Translations under genes and position numbers: made by a program
Source: Dioscorea cayenensis subsp. rotundata
Taxonomy: Eukaryota > Streptophyta > Magnoliopsida > Dioscoreales > Dioscoreaceae
Reading direction: 5' to 3'
Assembly: GCF_009730915.1 (NCBI RefSeq)
Contig: NC_052489.1
Coordinates: 25,537,916 to 25,601,915, forward strand
DNA length: 64,000 bases
Part shown: one piece after another, positions 21,966 through 34,562 of the stretch
Numbering within the stretch: the first letter of the stretch is position 1
Layout: every line of letters begins with the position of its first letter
Notes under the pieces: generated by a model
What the model was told of the DNA's origin: nothing
The model's input: only the letters and a program-made list of their open reading frames with translations
The model's database searches: none

Positions 21966-22160
21966 TCAACCGTCATCGCCAATGTCGTGACTGACCACGA
22001 CAGGCTTACTTGATATTGCCACTCCATCGAGCATCCTTGCGCAGAGCACAAGCTGGGTATTAGTGTACTGTCCAATCTCGTCAAGGATGAACAAGGATAG
22101 CTTGTGTGGAGCTACAATTTCATTAGCCTTAGATGATTGTTTCTCAGAGGTCACACACAT
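21966..22160 (-). other. Upstream ORF (64 aa) in the CIPK leader
   Basis: An ATG at 22160 opens a 65-codon frame that ends with TGA 90 nt before the CIPK start. The product begins MCVTSEKQSSKANE and ends VVVSHDIGDDG, with mixed protein-like composition. A second, 8-residue upstream ORF (MQKDVCDL) starts slightly earlier in another frame. The leader also has a plausible intron. Such uORFs usually lower translation of the main ORF. Whether this one is translated or conserved is unknown. Confidence 0.5.
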
Positions 22161-22193
22161 CTTTCTGCATTCCCAAATATTGATCTTCTGATA

Positions 22194-23508
22194 CTGTATG
22201 AAACAAAGAATCAAAACAAAGCATTACAAGAATGTTTCAAGATGCTATTTTTAAAGTAGTCTATTTGAAGGGATCTAACCATCTATTGTTCACATTATAA
22301 TAGTAAATTAGTTTACAAACACAAAATGAAAGAAAAGCTTAAAATTCTTCAAATGAAGAAGACTTGAACATGGATATATAATATATATAAAGGTGAACTG
22401 TTGTCAACTCGGAAAAGGAAGCCAGAGAAATCATGACATTTCACAAAGACCAGGCAATTTTTGCATTAGTTGATAAAATGAAATCTTAAAAAAAAAAAAC
22501 ATATTTAGGCAGGATACAATCTAGGGAGAAAAAGGACTACAAATAATACAATAAAATTGTAAAAAAAAAAAACAATATCTGTAAGAAATATTAACTCTTC
22601 CAATAAAACTGAATACCACCAGTGAAAAAAAAATCCAAAAAAAAATAGTGATATAATTGAAGAACTTCACCATATCTAACAATTTTTCAATGGACATAGA
22701 TCTAATCTAGAATCTCTGAACTATTTCTAGGCCTAGAAACTCAATCTTGACAAGAAATGGATAAGAAGCGCAACATAATATCTCCAGCACAAGTAAGAGG
22801 GTAGCTCATGCATCAAACCTTATGAACAGAATAAGAAAGAGTGTGAAGACATAAAGGAGACGTGCAGATCAAAGTACCCAGAAAAACATGATCCAAAACT
22901 TGGAATCAAAGGAAACATCACAAACCATGTACTCAACCACCCCAAAAAAAACACAGAACGCATAGAAAAAAAAATGGAAAAGAAAAACATCAAATATGCT
23001 GTGCATTTTTCATCCATATACTGGCACAAATCTAACATAATTACCTTTATATTTCACTCGCATCAAATCAATCATAGAGTACAAACAAAGCCAAAACTAC
23101 AGGAACAAAAATGAAGAACAAAGAAGAAATAGGCAGACTTTCAAAGGGTACGCTCACAAAAGGGATAAAAAAAACATTGAGATTTGAAATCAGAACAACA
23201 ACACAAGATCAACATGAGTTTTGAAAGAAAAGAGCCACAAAAAAATTCTCTTGGGCAAAAACATCTTGTTTACAACCGCAACCTGCATGACAGCCTGTAT
23301 ACCAAAAAAAAAACCGAATTTCCCACGAAAAATTCAATTTTTCACAAAAAAAAAATCAAGAACAGATCATCAGAGCAAAATCAAACATTAGGTATTTAGA
23401 TTCCCAAAATCAAGCTTCTCACAAATAAAAAATCTAACAAACACCATAGAAACAAATTGAACCAAAAAAATCCACACAAAAGATGAGAAAATCATAGAGG
23501 AATTTCAC
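22194..23508 (-). other. Probable 5'-UTR intron of the CIPK gene
   Basis: On the minus strand CTCTCCAG|GTGAAATT (donor at 23508) and TGTTTCATACAG|TATCAG (acceptor at 22194) bracket 1,315 nt of AT-rich DNA without coding potential. The non-coding first exon would lie at about 23509-23590. This is predicted from splice motifs only. Confidence 0.5.
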
Positions 23509-25005
23509 CTGGAGAGCTCCAATTGACCCAAAACCAAGCGAATCGAAGAGAAATCTCCGCCGAGCTTCACAATTCTCGGACCGAAAAAATATCCCTTCCC
23601 GTCTAAATAACAAGGGTTGAAGAAGGTCCCAACGTGAATTTACGAAAAGGTCCCCGCTTTTGCCCTTAATTAGAATAAAGTCCGGAGCCTAGAGCCGCGA
23701 AAAGCACGCTTCCCTGGAAAGAGGCTCATTTGGACCCACATCCAGAAAAAAATAAATAAATTACACCGATTTTGACTTTTTCAAATATAAAAATTTTAAA
23801 ATAGAAAAAATTGAGTGCCATAAATATATATATATATATTTATAAAAATATGTGATATTATGAATTGCTTAATTAGAAGATATATACTTGATTAGCTCTT
23901 AAGTTTTTTGAGTTGAGTGTTTTTTTTTTAGAAATATTATTAGAATATTTGGCATACATATGTCTGTTTTGTTAATTTTGGAAATAAGAGAAAAATAAGT
24001 GTATATTTAGGGATTTCTTAAAAAATATATATATTTGTTGTCCATACCATATTCTATTATTGCCATTTTTTAATTTGATATTCATTCCTATGGAAAGTCG
24101 TAAAATTTCAAATTCAGCCTAAAAAAACTAGTTGTCTGAATTTTTTTTTTTTTAAAATATAAATAATTATATTTTAAAAGAAATATGTAAAAATATATAA
24201 ACCAATTTTAACAACAAAAAATAATTTAAAATAATAGATTAAAAAAATACAACAAATATTATAGAAATATTGAAACCATCTAAATAACAAGCGGCCTAGA
24301 TCAAACTACAGTGTCCCAGTTAAAACAACTTGTAACTTGTGATGTATACCTTGAATGCAAAACTGGTTCTTGGTATTATTTATTTAAGTGTTAGATATCT
24401 TTGATGCTTAGTTGCATGACAAGTTAGGTCCACCAATTATATTTTGAAGATTTGAGGTCCAACAATTCACAGCTAAATGTTCATCAAATGTTGGTGATGG
24501 ACCATGTGTGGCTACAAGTGCCAAATAAATCATCTGAAAATGAGAAGTGATAATATGTTATATTCATTAGCTTTGAAATATTTTTAAACTTTTTTAAATT
24601 TTATTATAATGATTTCTCTACAGTGTTGGTTGGGATGCCACTAGACATTTACATTGATATAAATTAATTTATATATTTAATTAAAAAAGGTATAAATAGA
24701 AGACAAGGATCATGCATGAATTTGTTTGGTATAAATGTAGCTACAAAGAGAGCTCATGACAAGGTGCAGGTGGTGGACATGGTACCACTTGAATTGGGAG
24801 CAATGCACATGCACATGATAATATAATTCCAAAATCATGATGGTAATTGCTGCTTAATCTTGTAACATTACATGACTGAATATTTTGTGCTTAATTGATG
24901 TATCATGAAATATGTTGCCACTGAAATGAGAGAGATGGTGTTTTAGTTTGTTGTTTCCTGTTTAAAATAGTTATAAATAAAATAATAATATTTTTTTAAA
25001 ATAAA

Positions 25006-25300
25006 TGTGGATAAACCACAGCTTTATTGATCTAAAAAGACAAAACAACAGGACAGACATGGAAAAAAAAATAACAGGAAAACAAAATAACAGAAAAGAG
25101 ACAAGAGTCTCACTAAGGGTGAGGGTACAATAAAGTAAATACAGAAAAAACAAGTAGAGAGGACGTTGGGTGGGCTAAGTCATCTTCCTGGATCGAGACA
25201 TAGGTTTATCCAAGCTACTGAAGAGATGAGATTACTCCCGGAGTAAGTTACTTTCACGGTTGCCGGTGTGATTTGTGGGTCTACTGCTTAAAAAGTTGAT
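25006..25300 (-). mobile_element. 5'-truncated LINE 3'-end fragment (tentative)
   Basis: The plus strand shows GTGGATAAACCACAGCTTTATTGA followed by an AC-rich stretch. In reverse this reads as a LINE 3' UTR ending TCAATAAAGC, GTGGTTTATCCAC and an AT tail. Similar minus-strand tails occur near 42855, 45620, 59425 and 63660. Confidence 0.45.
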
Positions 25301-26453
25301 GGATCTCTTAATTCTCTTCAATAATAGCATATTAGAACAAGATATATAAACTAAACAAATAATAAGGTATTCAAGAAAATTTAACCAAAAATGGTTCATA
25401 TAAGCACCATGATAATGATTCAATTATGCAAGTAGAACATTGGATGCATCTCTTTTGAGCTGAAGTCAAGTTTTTTAATATAATTAAAAATTAACAAATT
25501 TGTGTTGTTTAGTATCCAGAGCCGATGGAATACTAAGATTATTATTCATTTGAGAAATTTATTAATTAAATCTGATTTATAAAAATAACATTTCTCCTCT
25601 AAATAAAGTTACTTTTTTCTGCAAATATATAGATTAAACTTGTGAAAATCATGACAGTTAAAAATAAATAAATAAATAAATCCTTTCTTTGTTACACCTT
25701 AAGATAACTAATCCCTTATGATAAGAGGCAGTTTATATAATGCATCATTAATCAAATTATAATAATTATATCACTGGTGTTAATCATATAAACAAGAATA
25801 AAAATCATACATTAAAATGATACCAACCAGGCAACCACCAAGATGCCTTGAATTTTTCAAAACAATTGGAATTAAAGAGAAGACAACATAAGTAGGGTTA
25901 GTTTACATGCATCATTTACCAACCTTGTTATTCCAACCTTGTGCATTTGTTAGATACTTTCTCTAAATCCACTCCCTTAAGTCTTCTTTCCATATGTGAT
26001 CTAACTCTCATGGCATTCATATAAATATATAATACTGTCCACTTATTTCTTGTTTGGCATTATTAACCTTATCTTTCAGAAGATCATATGCATGCATTGA
26101 ACTTGAAGCATAAATTAATAATCTGATGGTTGTGTGATTTGTGTCCTAATGCATGGAAGATATGTTCAGGCATATGTCACAACAAATGAACAAGTAGCTA
26201 GTTTGTCCCTTCTAGATTTTATATGGTCTCCATTAATCTTCTTCATTTTCTGATTACAATTGAAGTGGTTTTGTGGCTGGATATATATATATATATATAT
26301 GTATTTATGTATATATTATAAGACTAGGGAGACAATATTCAGCTTGTGTCTTAGTCTATGGTATGGCCTCAGATAAGAATATCCATGCAAAGTGATGTAA
26401 CTTTCCAAATGATTTTCTCCATTGAATGGTTTAGAGGGCTGGATTTTTTCCTC

Positions 26454-26492
<39 letters not shown>

Positions 26493-28019
26493 GTCAATGA
26501 ACGTTAATTTGATCTTCTAGCTAGGTTTGATGTTAGATTAGTGCATGTCAAGCAAATGAAATAGGTGCTTAGTGATTGAGATGTTAAAGGTTTTAATTGC
26601 TTTATGTTTTATACTTTTATACATGTTGCTTTGTGTTTCTTTTTCCTTAAAACAAAAAAAAGTTGTTTTATGTTTCATCACCAATGAACTTTTAAGTTAA
26701 AAAAAAACATAAATGGACTTTGTTCAGCATATATTAATTAATTAGTTCCGTTCATGATTTTTATAAGAATAACTTAATTTGCATGTTAAGCGATCATGTT
26801 GATAGGATTTTTTTTATTGTATGTGTGTGTATATATATATATATTCGGTGCTTTAATTTAAAATCGCTGAATTGATTATTTATATGTTATGCTATCATGA
26901 TTAATTTAAGAATTGAGACGTGTTAAAAAAAATAAAAATAAAAATAAAAATAGAAGAAGAAAAAGAATAAAAAAAGAATGCAGTCCTAATTAATGGAGAA
27001 ACATCGAGACAAATGACAATAATAATATATTATAATAAACCAAATTCTCACAATAGTAATTAATGACCGTGACAGTGTGACACCAACCCATACTTTTATA
27101 TTGAATAATTTTTAAAATAAGATTTTTTCTGGTAAACATGCATTACACTGAATTGTAATATTATTTTTTATTTTTTCTTTTTATCACCTTGTAATAAAGA
27201 GATATTTTATTTCCTCTCCTCTCCTATTCAAAGATTGAGGGTTACCAATGAGCAAGTGGTTTATTGATAATTGAATCTCATTAAAACATTTTAAAATTGA
27301 TAAGAGTTTGCATCAAGGATGAGATTATATTTCCAAAAATATAAATAGTTATTATGTGCAAAAGATCTCAATATTCATATGCGCATGGCCACACCCTGAC
27401 TTGTTCTGTTGATATTTATGCACGTCTCTGTTTTTCTTAACAGTCAAGCCCTTGGCCAAAAAAAAAATTTGAGGGTTCATAGGTTTATTCACAATTTTTC
27501 CCTGAATTAAAAATTATTTTAAAACAAAAATACTGCAAATAATATACTCTCAAAATATGCTTAAAATCTAAATATATTTTAACTTTTGAAAGCATCCCAA
27601 CTCTAGAAGACTCAACTCAAGCACCGTGCAAGTGTAATCAAATCAATATAAATAGTAATTGTCGAAGTTTTCAATTGAATCAATCTGAAACATGACTCCT
27701 AGTCACAATATCTTTTTATGGATGGACGGAGACAATTAATGGCACATTCTATGAGTATGCAAGTACCTAAATTAATAGAGCTTGCATGCAGCACATACGT
27801 GGAAGGCAGGAGGAGATAGAATAAGGGTAGCTTTAAACCATGGCTTGGGTAGGGAAACATGAGAATAAAATACTAGTACATTTGTGGAGATAACAACAAG
27901 AAGAAAGGAAAATTATGAAGATGGCATATTAATATATAGGTGGAGGTGGGGGGAAGGGACATTATTGAAGATTTTTCTTTAAGTAACATGCATTAGTTTG
28001 GCTAGCTTCTTGTCTTTCA

Positions 28020-28630
28020 GGGACAAGACCGGCCTTAGGCATAGGGTACTAAAATCTAAAACATATGTCTAAAATCCCTGATTTGTTAGGCCCCATAATT
28101 CATAATTTTATTTTTAAAAATTATATTTAAAATTTTCATTTATTACTATCATTTTATTTATATGACCATCTTGTTAAGAATTTTTAATTTTTTTTAAATA
28201 TAAAATTATTTTATTTAATTGATTTATGATAATATTGAAGTATGTTAATTTTATTTTATCATTAGATTAGAGGGCATTATTTTTAGAGCCACAATTCATG
28301 ATTTTTTTTAAAAAAATTAAATTTAAAAATTTTTATTTATTTATTTATTATTATTATTTTATCAATTAGAATTTTAATTTATTACCAATGGTCGGTGTTG
28401 AGCCTTGCTCTACACACGTGCTCTGGGGTTCTGGTGCTTATCGTCTTTCTTAAAAAAAAAAAAGAATTTTAATTTTTTTTTTAAGATGTAGAACTTTGAT
28501 TTATCTTGTATATTTATGATCATATTATTTTTATGTTTATTATATCATTTGTTATTTAATATTTTTTTTATTATTTTTCTTTTTGTAAGTTTGCCTAGGG
28601 CCAATTTTGCACTAAAGACCGGGCCTACAT
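28020..28630. mobile_element. Degraded MITE with GGCC-rich ends
   Basis: The left end ACCGGCCTTAGGCATAGGG and the right end TTGCCTAGGGCCAATTTTGC...GACCGGGCC are loosely inverted copies around an AT-rich core. The pattern resembles old hAT-type elements with GGGCCGGCCCTGAGCCTAGGC-like ends. No target duplication is clear. Confidence 0.4.
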
Positions 28631-28715
28631 GGCGAGGTTGATAAGAAGACTGAAGATAAGAATGTTAATGAGTCCCATATCTTCTTGAGAGAATATAACC
28701 TAACAGAACAAGCGA

Positions 28716-28746
<31 letters not shown>

Positions 28747-29976
28747 GTGCATAAAGATTATATTCAAGAGAACAATAAAGAAATCAAGCAGAGCTATCAG
28801 AACATTTATATTATATATATAAGTTCATGCTGTGCATGACTTCTTTGTGTAGGTAGGATGACTTGGAACAACATGACAATTGGTAGTTGTATTGATAGCA
28901 AAGACAAATTTTAGCTATAAATTTACTGTTCAAAAGCAATTAATGTGATGATATGTAAAGAAAGGTTCTGAAGTGACGTGAAATTTTACTTTTTTTTTTA
29001 ATCTTATTTTTTCATGACTTACTAATAATGCGTAGTAATTAACAACATGATGATTAATTTCCGTAACCAGGACACAGAAATAGGGATCACAAAGGATTTG
29101 CTCTGCTGTTGGTATCATCACTCTTCAGGGCTGGAGTTGTTGTTGTCTTTCTAATTTGTTAAAATTTCTTTGCTACTTATTACTCCAGTACTGTTCCCAT
29201 GACATACGTTGTATTTCTTGATGAACAACTACGTACGTACGTTTTGAATTGAGTTCTATTGTCTATTACAAAAATAGATTAACCACATGTAGAACTGACG
29301 GATATTTAAGGTGCAGAGAGAACTACAAGAAGATATAAAAGATTGTTGGGATGACTATTGACTACTCATAAGTCATGCTGAACAAAAGTTACAAACGTAC
29401 ACTCTATATCACATACTCTACCGTACAACATGTATATAAAAATAAAATAGCATGATAATTAAAGACACTTGAAATTCGTCCAAGGAATAGTGAAGATCAT
29501 CAAGCACTGAAAAATAAGTAAGCTTAACAGTAATTTAAATTTGAAACAGCATCAGAAATATGTAAAGGACAATAAAACAAGGGGTAAACAAGAGCCATTG
29601 CATTTGCATTGCATCAGCATAGTTGAAAAACTTAATACAAATGCCTCATTTCCTCTCTTCCTCTCTTTCTCTCTCCCTCTCTCTATACAAAAGTGCAAAC
29701 AGGCCAAAGACAAAGAACCACTATGCATGCATGATTCAAATGACATAGACGCCTGATCTGTTAAATCAGAAATGAAGATCAGGGACCCAGGAGTGTCCCC
29801 CACACACACACTGTTCTTTTTCTCTTGCCACACATTAACTGCAACATCAGAGAAGCATGTGACCAAGAATGGCCATTGCTGACTCCATATCCTTGCTCTG
29901 CAAGAGGCCGCTAATGCTGTGCTCCACTGTGACTGTTAAACTGCTCACACTGTGCAAGACTGCTGTTTGCTCAGTC

Positions 29977-30621
29977 TCAGGGCATGTATAGTTTATTCCC
30001 ACATTTGCATCGCCACGCCTCCGGGTAGTATTCGGCGATCACTGGAATGCCTGGAGGCACCGGTACATGCACTGGGTTGCATGGTGTGCAGTTTCCACAC
30101 TTGGACTTGCATCTCGGAGGATATGAACCTGGAACTTCTCCCAGTTGCCGTCTTGTACCCATCATCAATGGCATCCTTGGAGCTGCTCCATCCTGCTGTA
30201 CTAGTTGCAGGAGTAGCATGCTATTAGGTGTATGAAAAGACAACTAAGAATGAAGTTGTTCAATGTTCAAGCATAGAAAATGGTAAGAGATATAGCAAGC
30301 ACTAGTGTTCACGTGAGTGATTGTCTCAGTGATGTGACAATGAGGTAAAAGATGTTAGTGAAGAAGGGAAAAAGAAGAACACCTGAGCATTTAAAGCTTC
30401 TCTCCAGCTCCTAAAATCTGAAAAGAAGGGAGAAAAACAGAGCAGTTTTAGATCAACGAATGAAATAGAGAAAAGAGAGAAACAAGTAATTGTTCTTGCT
30501 CACCTAAATATGCAGACCAATTACTGCAGCCATGCACAGCCAATACCCAAGTAAAGAGAAGAAACAAGGAAACACAACATGAAAAAACAAGCTTTGAAAC
30601 AAAAACTCTTCTCAACTCCAT
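29977..30621 (-). CDS. EPIDERMAL PATTERNING FACTOR-like peptide, EPFL4/5/6 type
   Basis: This is a secreted cysteine-rich peptide hormone precursor. EPFL4/5/6-type ligands signal through ERECTA-family receptor kinases in stem and inflorescence growth and in stomatal patterning. I place three exons: 30621-30504, 30417-30383 (35 nt) and 30195-29977, with consistent phases, giving 123 aa. Residues 1-30 are a signal peptide (VFSCCVSLFLLFTWVLAVHG). The C-terminal 50 residues hold six cysteines: PPRCKSKCGNCTPC, then PVHVPVPPGIPVIAEYYPEAW, then RCKCGNKLYMP, a close match to the EPFL4/5/6 mature peptide. Exon 3 begins at a CAGCAG tandem acceptor, so a form one Gln shorter is possible. Start choice: the ATG opening the signal peptide. 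Confidence 0.9.
30384..30503 (-). other. First intron and 35-nt microexon context of the EPFL gene
   Basis: Intron 1 runs from the donor at 30503 (TTTAG|GTGAGC) to the acceptor at 30418 (CTTTTCAG), about 86 nt. The following exon is only 35 nt long and codes DFRSWREALNAQ. Intron 2 is 187 nt. Confidence 0.7.
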
Positions 30622-30899
30622 CCAAAGAAGCAGAGAAACAAGAGCAGAGGGAAAGCTTAAGATCTCAATGCACAGCTCTGAATCTCACCATCTTATGCAA
30701 CCTCGCCAAGAGGACAAACAGAAGGATTCAATGAGTATTTCAGAGCAAATGCTTACAGAGCTCGAGTTGTAACTTCTACTGCGACCCTGAAAACTCAGCA
30801 AGAGTAATCACTAGCCCTGCACTATCATTTCGTTTAAAGCCACCAGGCCCTTTATCACACAAACTTGAAATTACCTTTATGCTCATAAGAGTACTACTG

Positions 30900-30907
30900 T
30901 TTATATA
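30900..30907 (-). promoter_or_regulatory. Candidate TATA box of the EPFL gene
   Basis: The minus strand reads TGTATATAAACAG. TATATAAA lies about 280 bp upstream of the start codon, which would allow a leader of about 250 nt. Confidence 0.45.
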
Positions 30908-30909
30908 CA

Positions 30910-32182
30910 GGCACCATGGTTTTTGCATGGTTTTGCAGAGCCATTGAGAAGCCAACTGGAGGACCACATAGGAGCATTTGGGTGAACTTTTTGTGGTCCT
31001 GGATAGCTTTAGGGTTGAAGCTTGCTTGCACAATACATAGACTGGTCCCCAACCATTGATCTGATAGATCCTAATCAAAAGGAATGGTTGTACTGTGGAT
31101 ATTTGCCTTCAAATGCAAAAGACCCAACATATTGATGTGATTGGTCTACACTTTCAGAGTCTATAACTCATATAACCATACAAATATTGAAATACATATA
31201 AGCTAACAATATTTATACAAATTCATGAAAGATGATTCATCAGGAACTAATCCCAGACTAATAAATCTGATGCGAAAATAATCCCATATTCCTAAATCCA
31301 AAATGCCGATGGTTTTCTAATGTGAAGGATAGAAGAAAAGGGCAATTTGGCCAATTCAAGGAAGCAAGGGGAGCAAATAATTGGGGGTGAGATCTGCAAG
31401 AAAGAAGGTCTCAGGCATCCCAAGACCGTTTGTCTCCCACTCATCCTTTTTATTATCCCAAATTTTTTACCACACTGGCATCTTGTTACTGCTACTGCCA
31501 TACTTGGGCTTCCTTGCAAACCCACTTATCATAGTAGCCACATAAGACTAAAATTGAGACAAGAGACAATTAACCTTAATTGCTGTAATGTCCAGCGGAG
31601 GCATCAATGTTAACAGGTCCTGCTTGGGTTACATCACTTGTTGACACAATCAAATCATACTTGATTTGGATCTGGCACCTGACAACTTTGAAGTATCAAA
31701 TTAAGGAGTTATTTTCATGAACCATCAATGCCCAACACCTAACATTGGTTGAGTCTAGGTAGAGGATCAAGCACCAATACTCCGCACGGCAGAGACCTTA
31801 ATTAGCAACTAAATAAAGCTTCTACCGGTTTAAAACAGGATAATTCATGGTAACAAAATTGTATTTAAAAGATTATACATTTCCAAAACACATCAAAGAA
31901 TTTAAAAGCATAAATTTATTTTTTTAAAAAAAAACATCCATGATCAATATATATTTTATTTGGAATATATGTTATCTCAATTAATTTCTTTCTGAAAACT
32001 CATCGTACCAATTCTATTGAACATTTTTTTCAAACAAAAAGAATATATATTCTATTGAACATAGAAGTATCAGTTCTCACAGCAATATTTCCATTCTCAT
32101 ATTCCTCCACCTTCCATTTAAGCCAAAAAACATCTTCATTTCAATATTTCCAGAGCTTCTCTATTGGCATACAGTATGTGGA

Positions 32183-32226
<44 letters not shown>

Positions 32227-32902
32227 GTTGTTAAGTTGAGTACACGCCATTTGAAAATTCTCTTTGCGCCCTTCATGATTGAAGAATAAGAAACATAATA
32301 TTCAAGTAAACTGGGTTGGGAGCTGTCTCCAATAGAAGCAGTCTTTCAAGGAAAATTAAACAAAATTCAGGGAAAAGAAAACGCAAAGCCAAAATGATGA
32401 ATATTGCGCGTAAATGTATGGAGTTATTGACAAAGGTCATATTCTAAGTTTGATTCAGCCTCAAGGTTCTCAAAATTGATAATAGAGCCAATAAACTGAT
32501 ATAAAAGATAAAGGACAAGGATATGGACTACTGGTGGTTGTGAAATGGACTAAGGCTCCAACTCAATCAACAAGATATGGCCCATCAGTGTGACAAGCAG
32601 CAAGTTAAATTTACAAATTCATGATTAATAGACAAGTGGGAGAAGTGGCGCTGGCATGAGTGAGTTCAATATAATGAGTTAGGCTTGGGAGGCATTTGAT
32701 TTGGCCCACCCCCAACCTGCACTACCGACTGGCTCTTTCACTAAGTAGTAAGTAGCAACTACACTGGACTCCAGGCTAGAGGCCACATTCCACCACTGGA
32801 AACATGACTACCTTAATCAGTCACAACGCTTTTAGTTGATCTGAAGACAAAGAGGGAGTTTGGTGCGCTGAAGTTGAGTAGGGAAGCCAAAACAGAAATG
32901 AT
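30910..32902. other. Intergenic region, no gene supported
   Basis: Contains an (AAT)n microsatellite at 32182-32224. ORFs near 31292-31613 overlap each other on both strands and lack recognisable domains. Confidence 0.6.
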
Positions 32903-33157
32903 CATCAAAACAGGAAGTCACATTATTCATTGTATCCATTTTGTCATTGGACTTCAGACGAAAACAAACTTCCATATTGGATAAGGTTGATTTAGAATAT
33001 ACCTAAACAAATTTAAACTTAACTATGCATAAATAAAAAAATTAGACAATGTTTTTCATCCGCACCAATTCAAATTGGTGACCATCAAAACAGGAAGTCA
33101 CAATATTCAATGTATCCATTCTGTCATTTTGACTTCAAACCGGAAAAAAACTTCCAT

Positions 33158-33194
<37 letters not shown>

Positions 33195-33627
33195 ATTAAT
33201 AGACGACAAGCGTCATTTATTTAAGAGATTGTTAAAGAGACAGACAGGTACGAAAGTGCATCAATTATAGTAGCTTACAAACCTTCTAGGTAAATCTTCC
33301 TACTCTGTAATCTTGGAGTGGTGAAACTACTGTTTTTCGCACAAAGAACCCACACCCAGGCTGTAAACAATACATGAATTGTACATATAAACAGTACTGT
33401 CGGGGAGGAGATTTAAACCATTACCCTTCCCCTTACACCCAAGTGTCTTGCCATTGGACTATCCAATGGTTGAAAAAAAAAATAATATTTTTCATATTCG
33501 ACAAAAAAAAAAACTTCCATATTCAATCAGGTTGATTTAGAATAATATACCTCAACAAATTTAAACTTAACTATGCATAAATAAAAAATTAGATAATGTT
33601 TTTCGTCCACACCAATTCACATTGGTG
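32903..33627 (+). repeat. Tandem duplication (about 180 bp unit), second copy split by a SINE
   Basis: The unit beginning CATCAAAACAGGAAGTCAC occurs at 32903 and 33083. It continues through TTCAACAAATTTAAACTTAACTATGC-like sequence to the hairpin CACCAATTCAAATTGGTG ending at 33080. The second copy is interrupted at about 33157 and resumes at 33507, ending near 33627. The copies differ at scattered bases. Confidence 0.85.
33158..33506 (-). mobile_element. tRNA-derived SINE, with target-site duplication
   Basis: The insertion is flanked by AAAAAAACTTCCAT at 33144-33157 and 33507-33520. Read on the minus strand, the head has an A-box-like GGATAGTCCAATGGCAAG and a B-box-like GGTTTAAATCTCC, as in Pol III-driven SINEs. 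It ends GACGCTTGTCGTCTATT plus an (ATAA)n-rich tail. The uninterrupted first copy of the tandem duplication is the matching empty site. A relative lies at 46047-46297. Confidence 0.75.
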
Positions 33628-34475
33628 CTTAAATGCCATTCAACTTCCATGGACAATGGAAGTGGTGTTTTTAACACATCTACGACTCAAAAACCAAACA
33701 CTCCCTTCAAAATGAGCAGCTAGATTTAGTCTTAAAATATGTTATTTGAAACACGCAAACATTAAAAACAAGTAAATAACATATGTATAAAAACTTGCTA
33801 GAAGTAGAGCCAACTTTAAAAGCCATTCTTGACCAAGTCTAAGTGTGGAGCTACAGCCACCCCGGCAGCCTATTTGAACTTACTATTCAGACTTTGTCTT
33901 CAGCCACACATGTTGAACATAGACGAACTTATCCAAACACGTCAAATGATCTTCTCTAAACTCAAACTGACCAAATCTCTCCAAAATTTCAACCAGACAC
34001 GACAGTTAAAATGACATTTGCAATGAAAACACGCACGTTTGAAAAAAAAAAAAACACATGCAACGTTACCACCAATTGGAAGCAAAAGCAAAGGGGTCCT
34101 GCACTTCCCGCGCTATTTGGGATCCACACTATGTACTTTCTATGTTATTTCCTTCATTAATTATTCACAAAAATTGTGGAATGTTCCCACACTATTCCCA
34201 AGTTGAAATTTTATCTATCCAGAACTCCCAAATTCTTAGTGCTGCCAGCGATCCCTCTGCTGTAAAGACTCACTATAACACGGACCCTACTTGGCTAGTT
34301 CGGTCAGGCCAGGTGTGCTCCATCATCCACCGTTAAGATATGATCTAACGGGTCTAAAGGAACGGATTATAAAAAAAAATTATCACACCAGTCGATGCTT
34401 CCAACACGGGACCAGCTCACTCCGCAGCAGCGTTACGCAATATGGAAACTATAATAACATGGTATTTCGAAAAAA
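33628..34475. other. Upstream region of the U-box gene
   Basis: No gene recognised. No clear TATA box was identified before the U-box gene. Confidence 0.5.
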
Positions 34476-34562
34476 ATGGAAGGCATAATAAACTTAAGAG
34501 AAGCTAGAGCACACGCACCTCCTCTCTTGTCCTCACCTTTCAAGCTTTTGGGTACGCCATCA

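Larger units (their letters stand above)
23600..29976. other. Gene-free AT-rich intergenic block with repeats
   Basis: No coding region can be supported in this 6.4 kb. It holds (AT)n microsatellites at about 26281-26300, 26458-26490 and 28718-28742, a retrotransposon tail at about 25006-25300 and a degraded MITE at about 28020-28630. ORFs of about 60 codons in this stretch have no recognisable features. Confidence 0.7.

Noticed and set aside
32182-32224. CRISPR-like regular repeat
   Set aside because: It is a simple (AAT)n microsatellite. There are no spacers, and the organism is a plant.
34476-34562. N-terminal extension of the U-box protein from an upstream ATG
   Set aside because: The 29 extra residues show no family features, while MAVSSF at 34563 looks like the usual start. 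It cannot be fully excluded.
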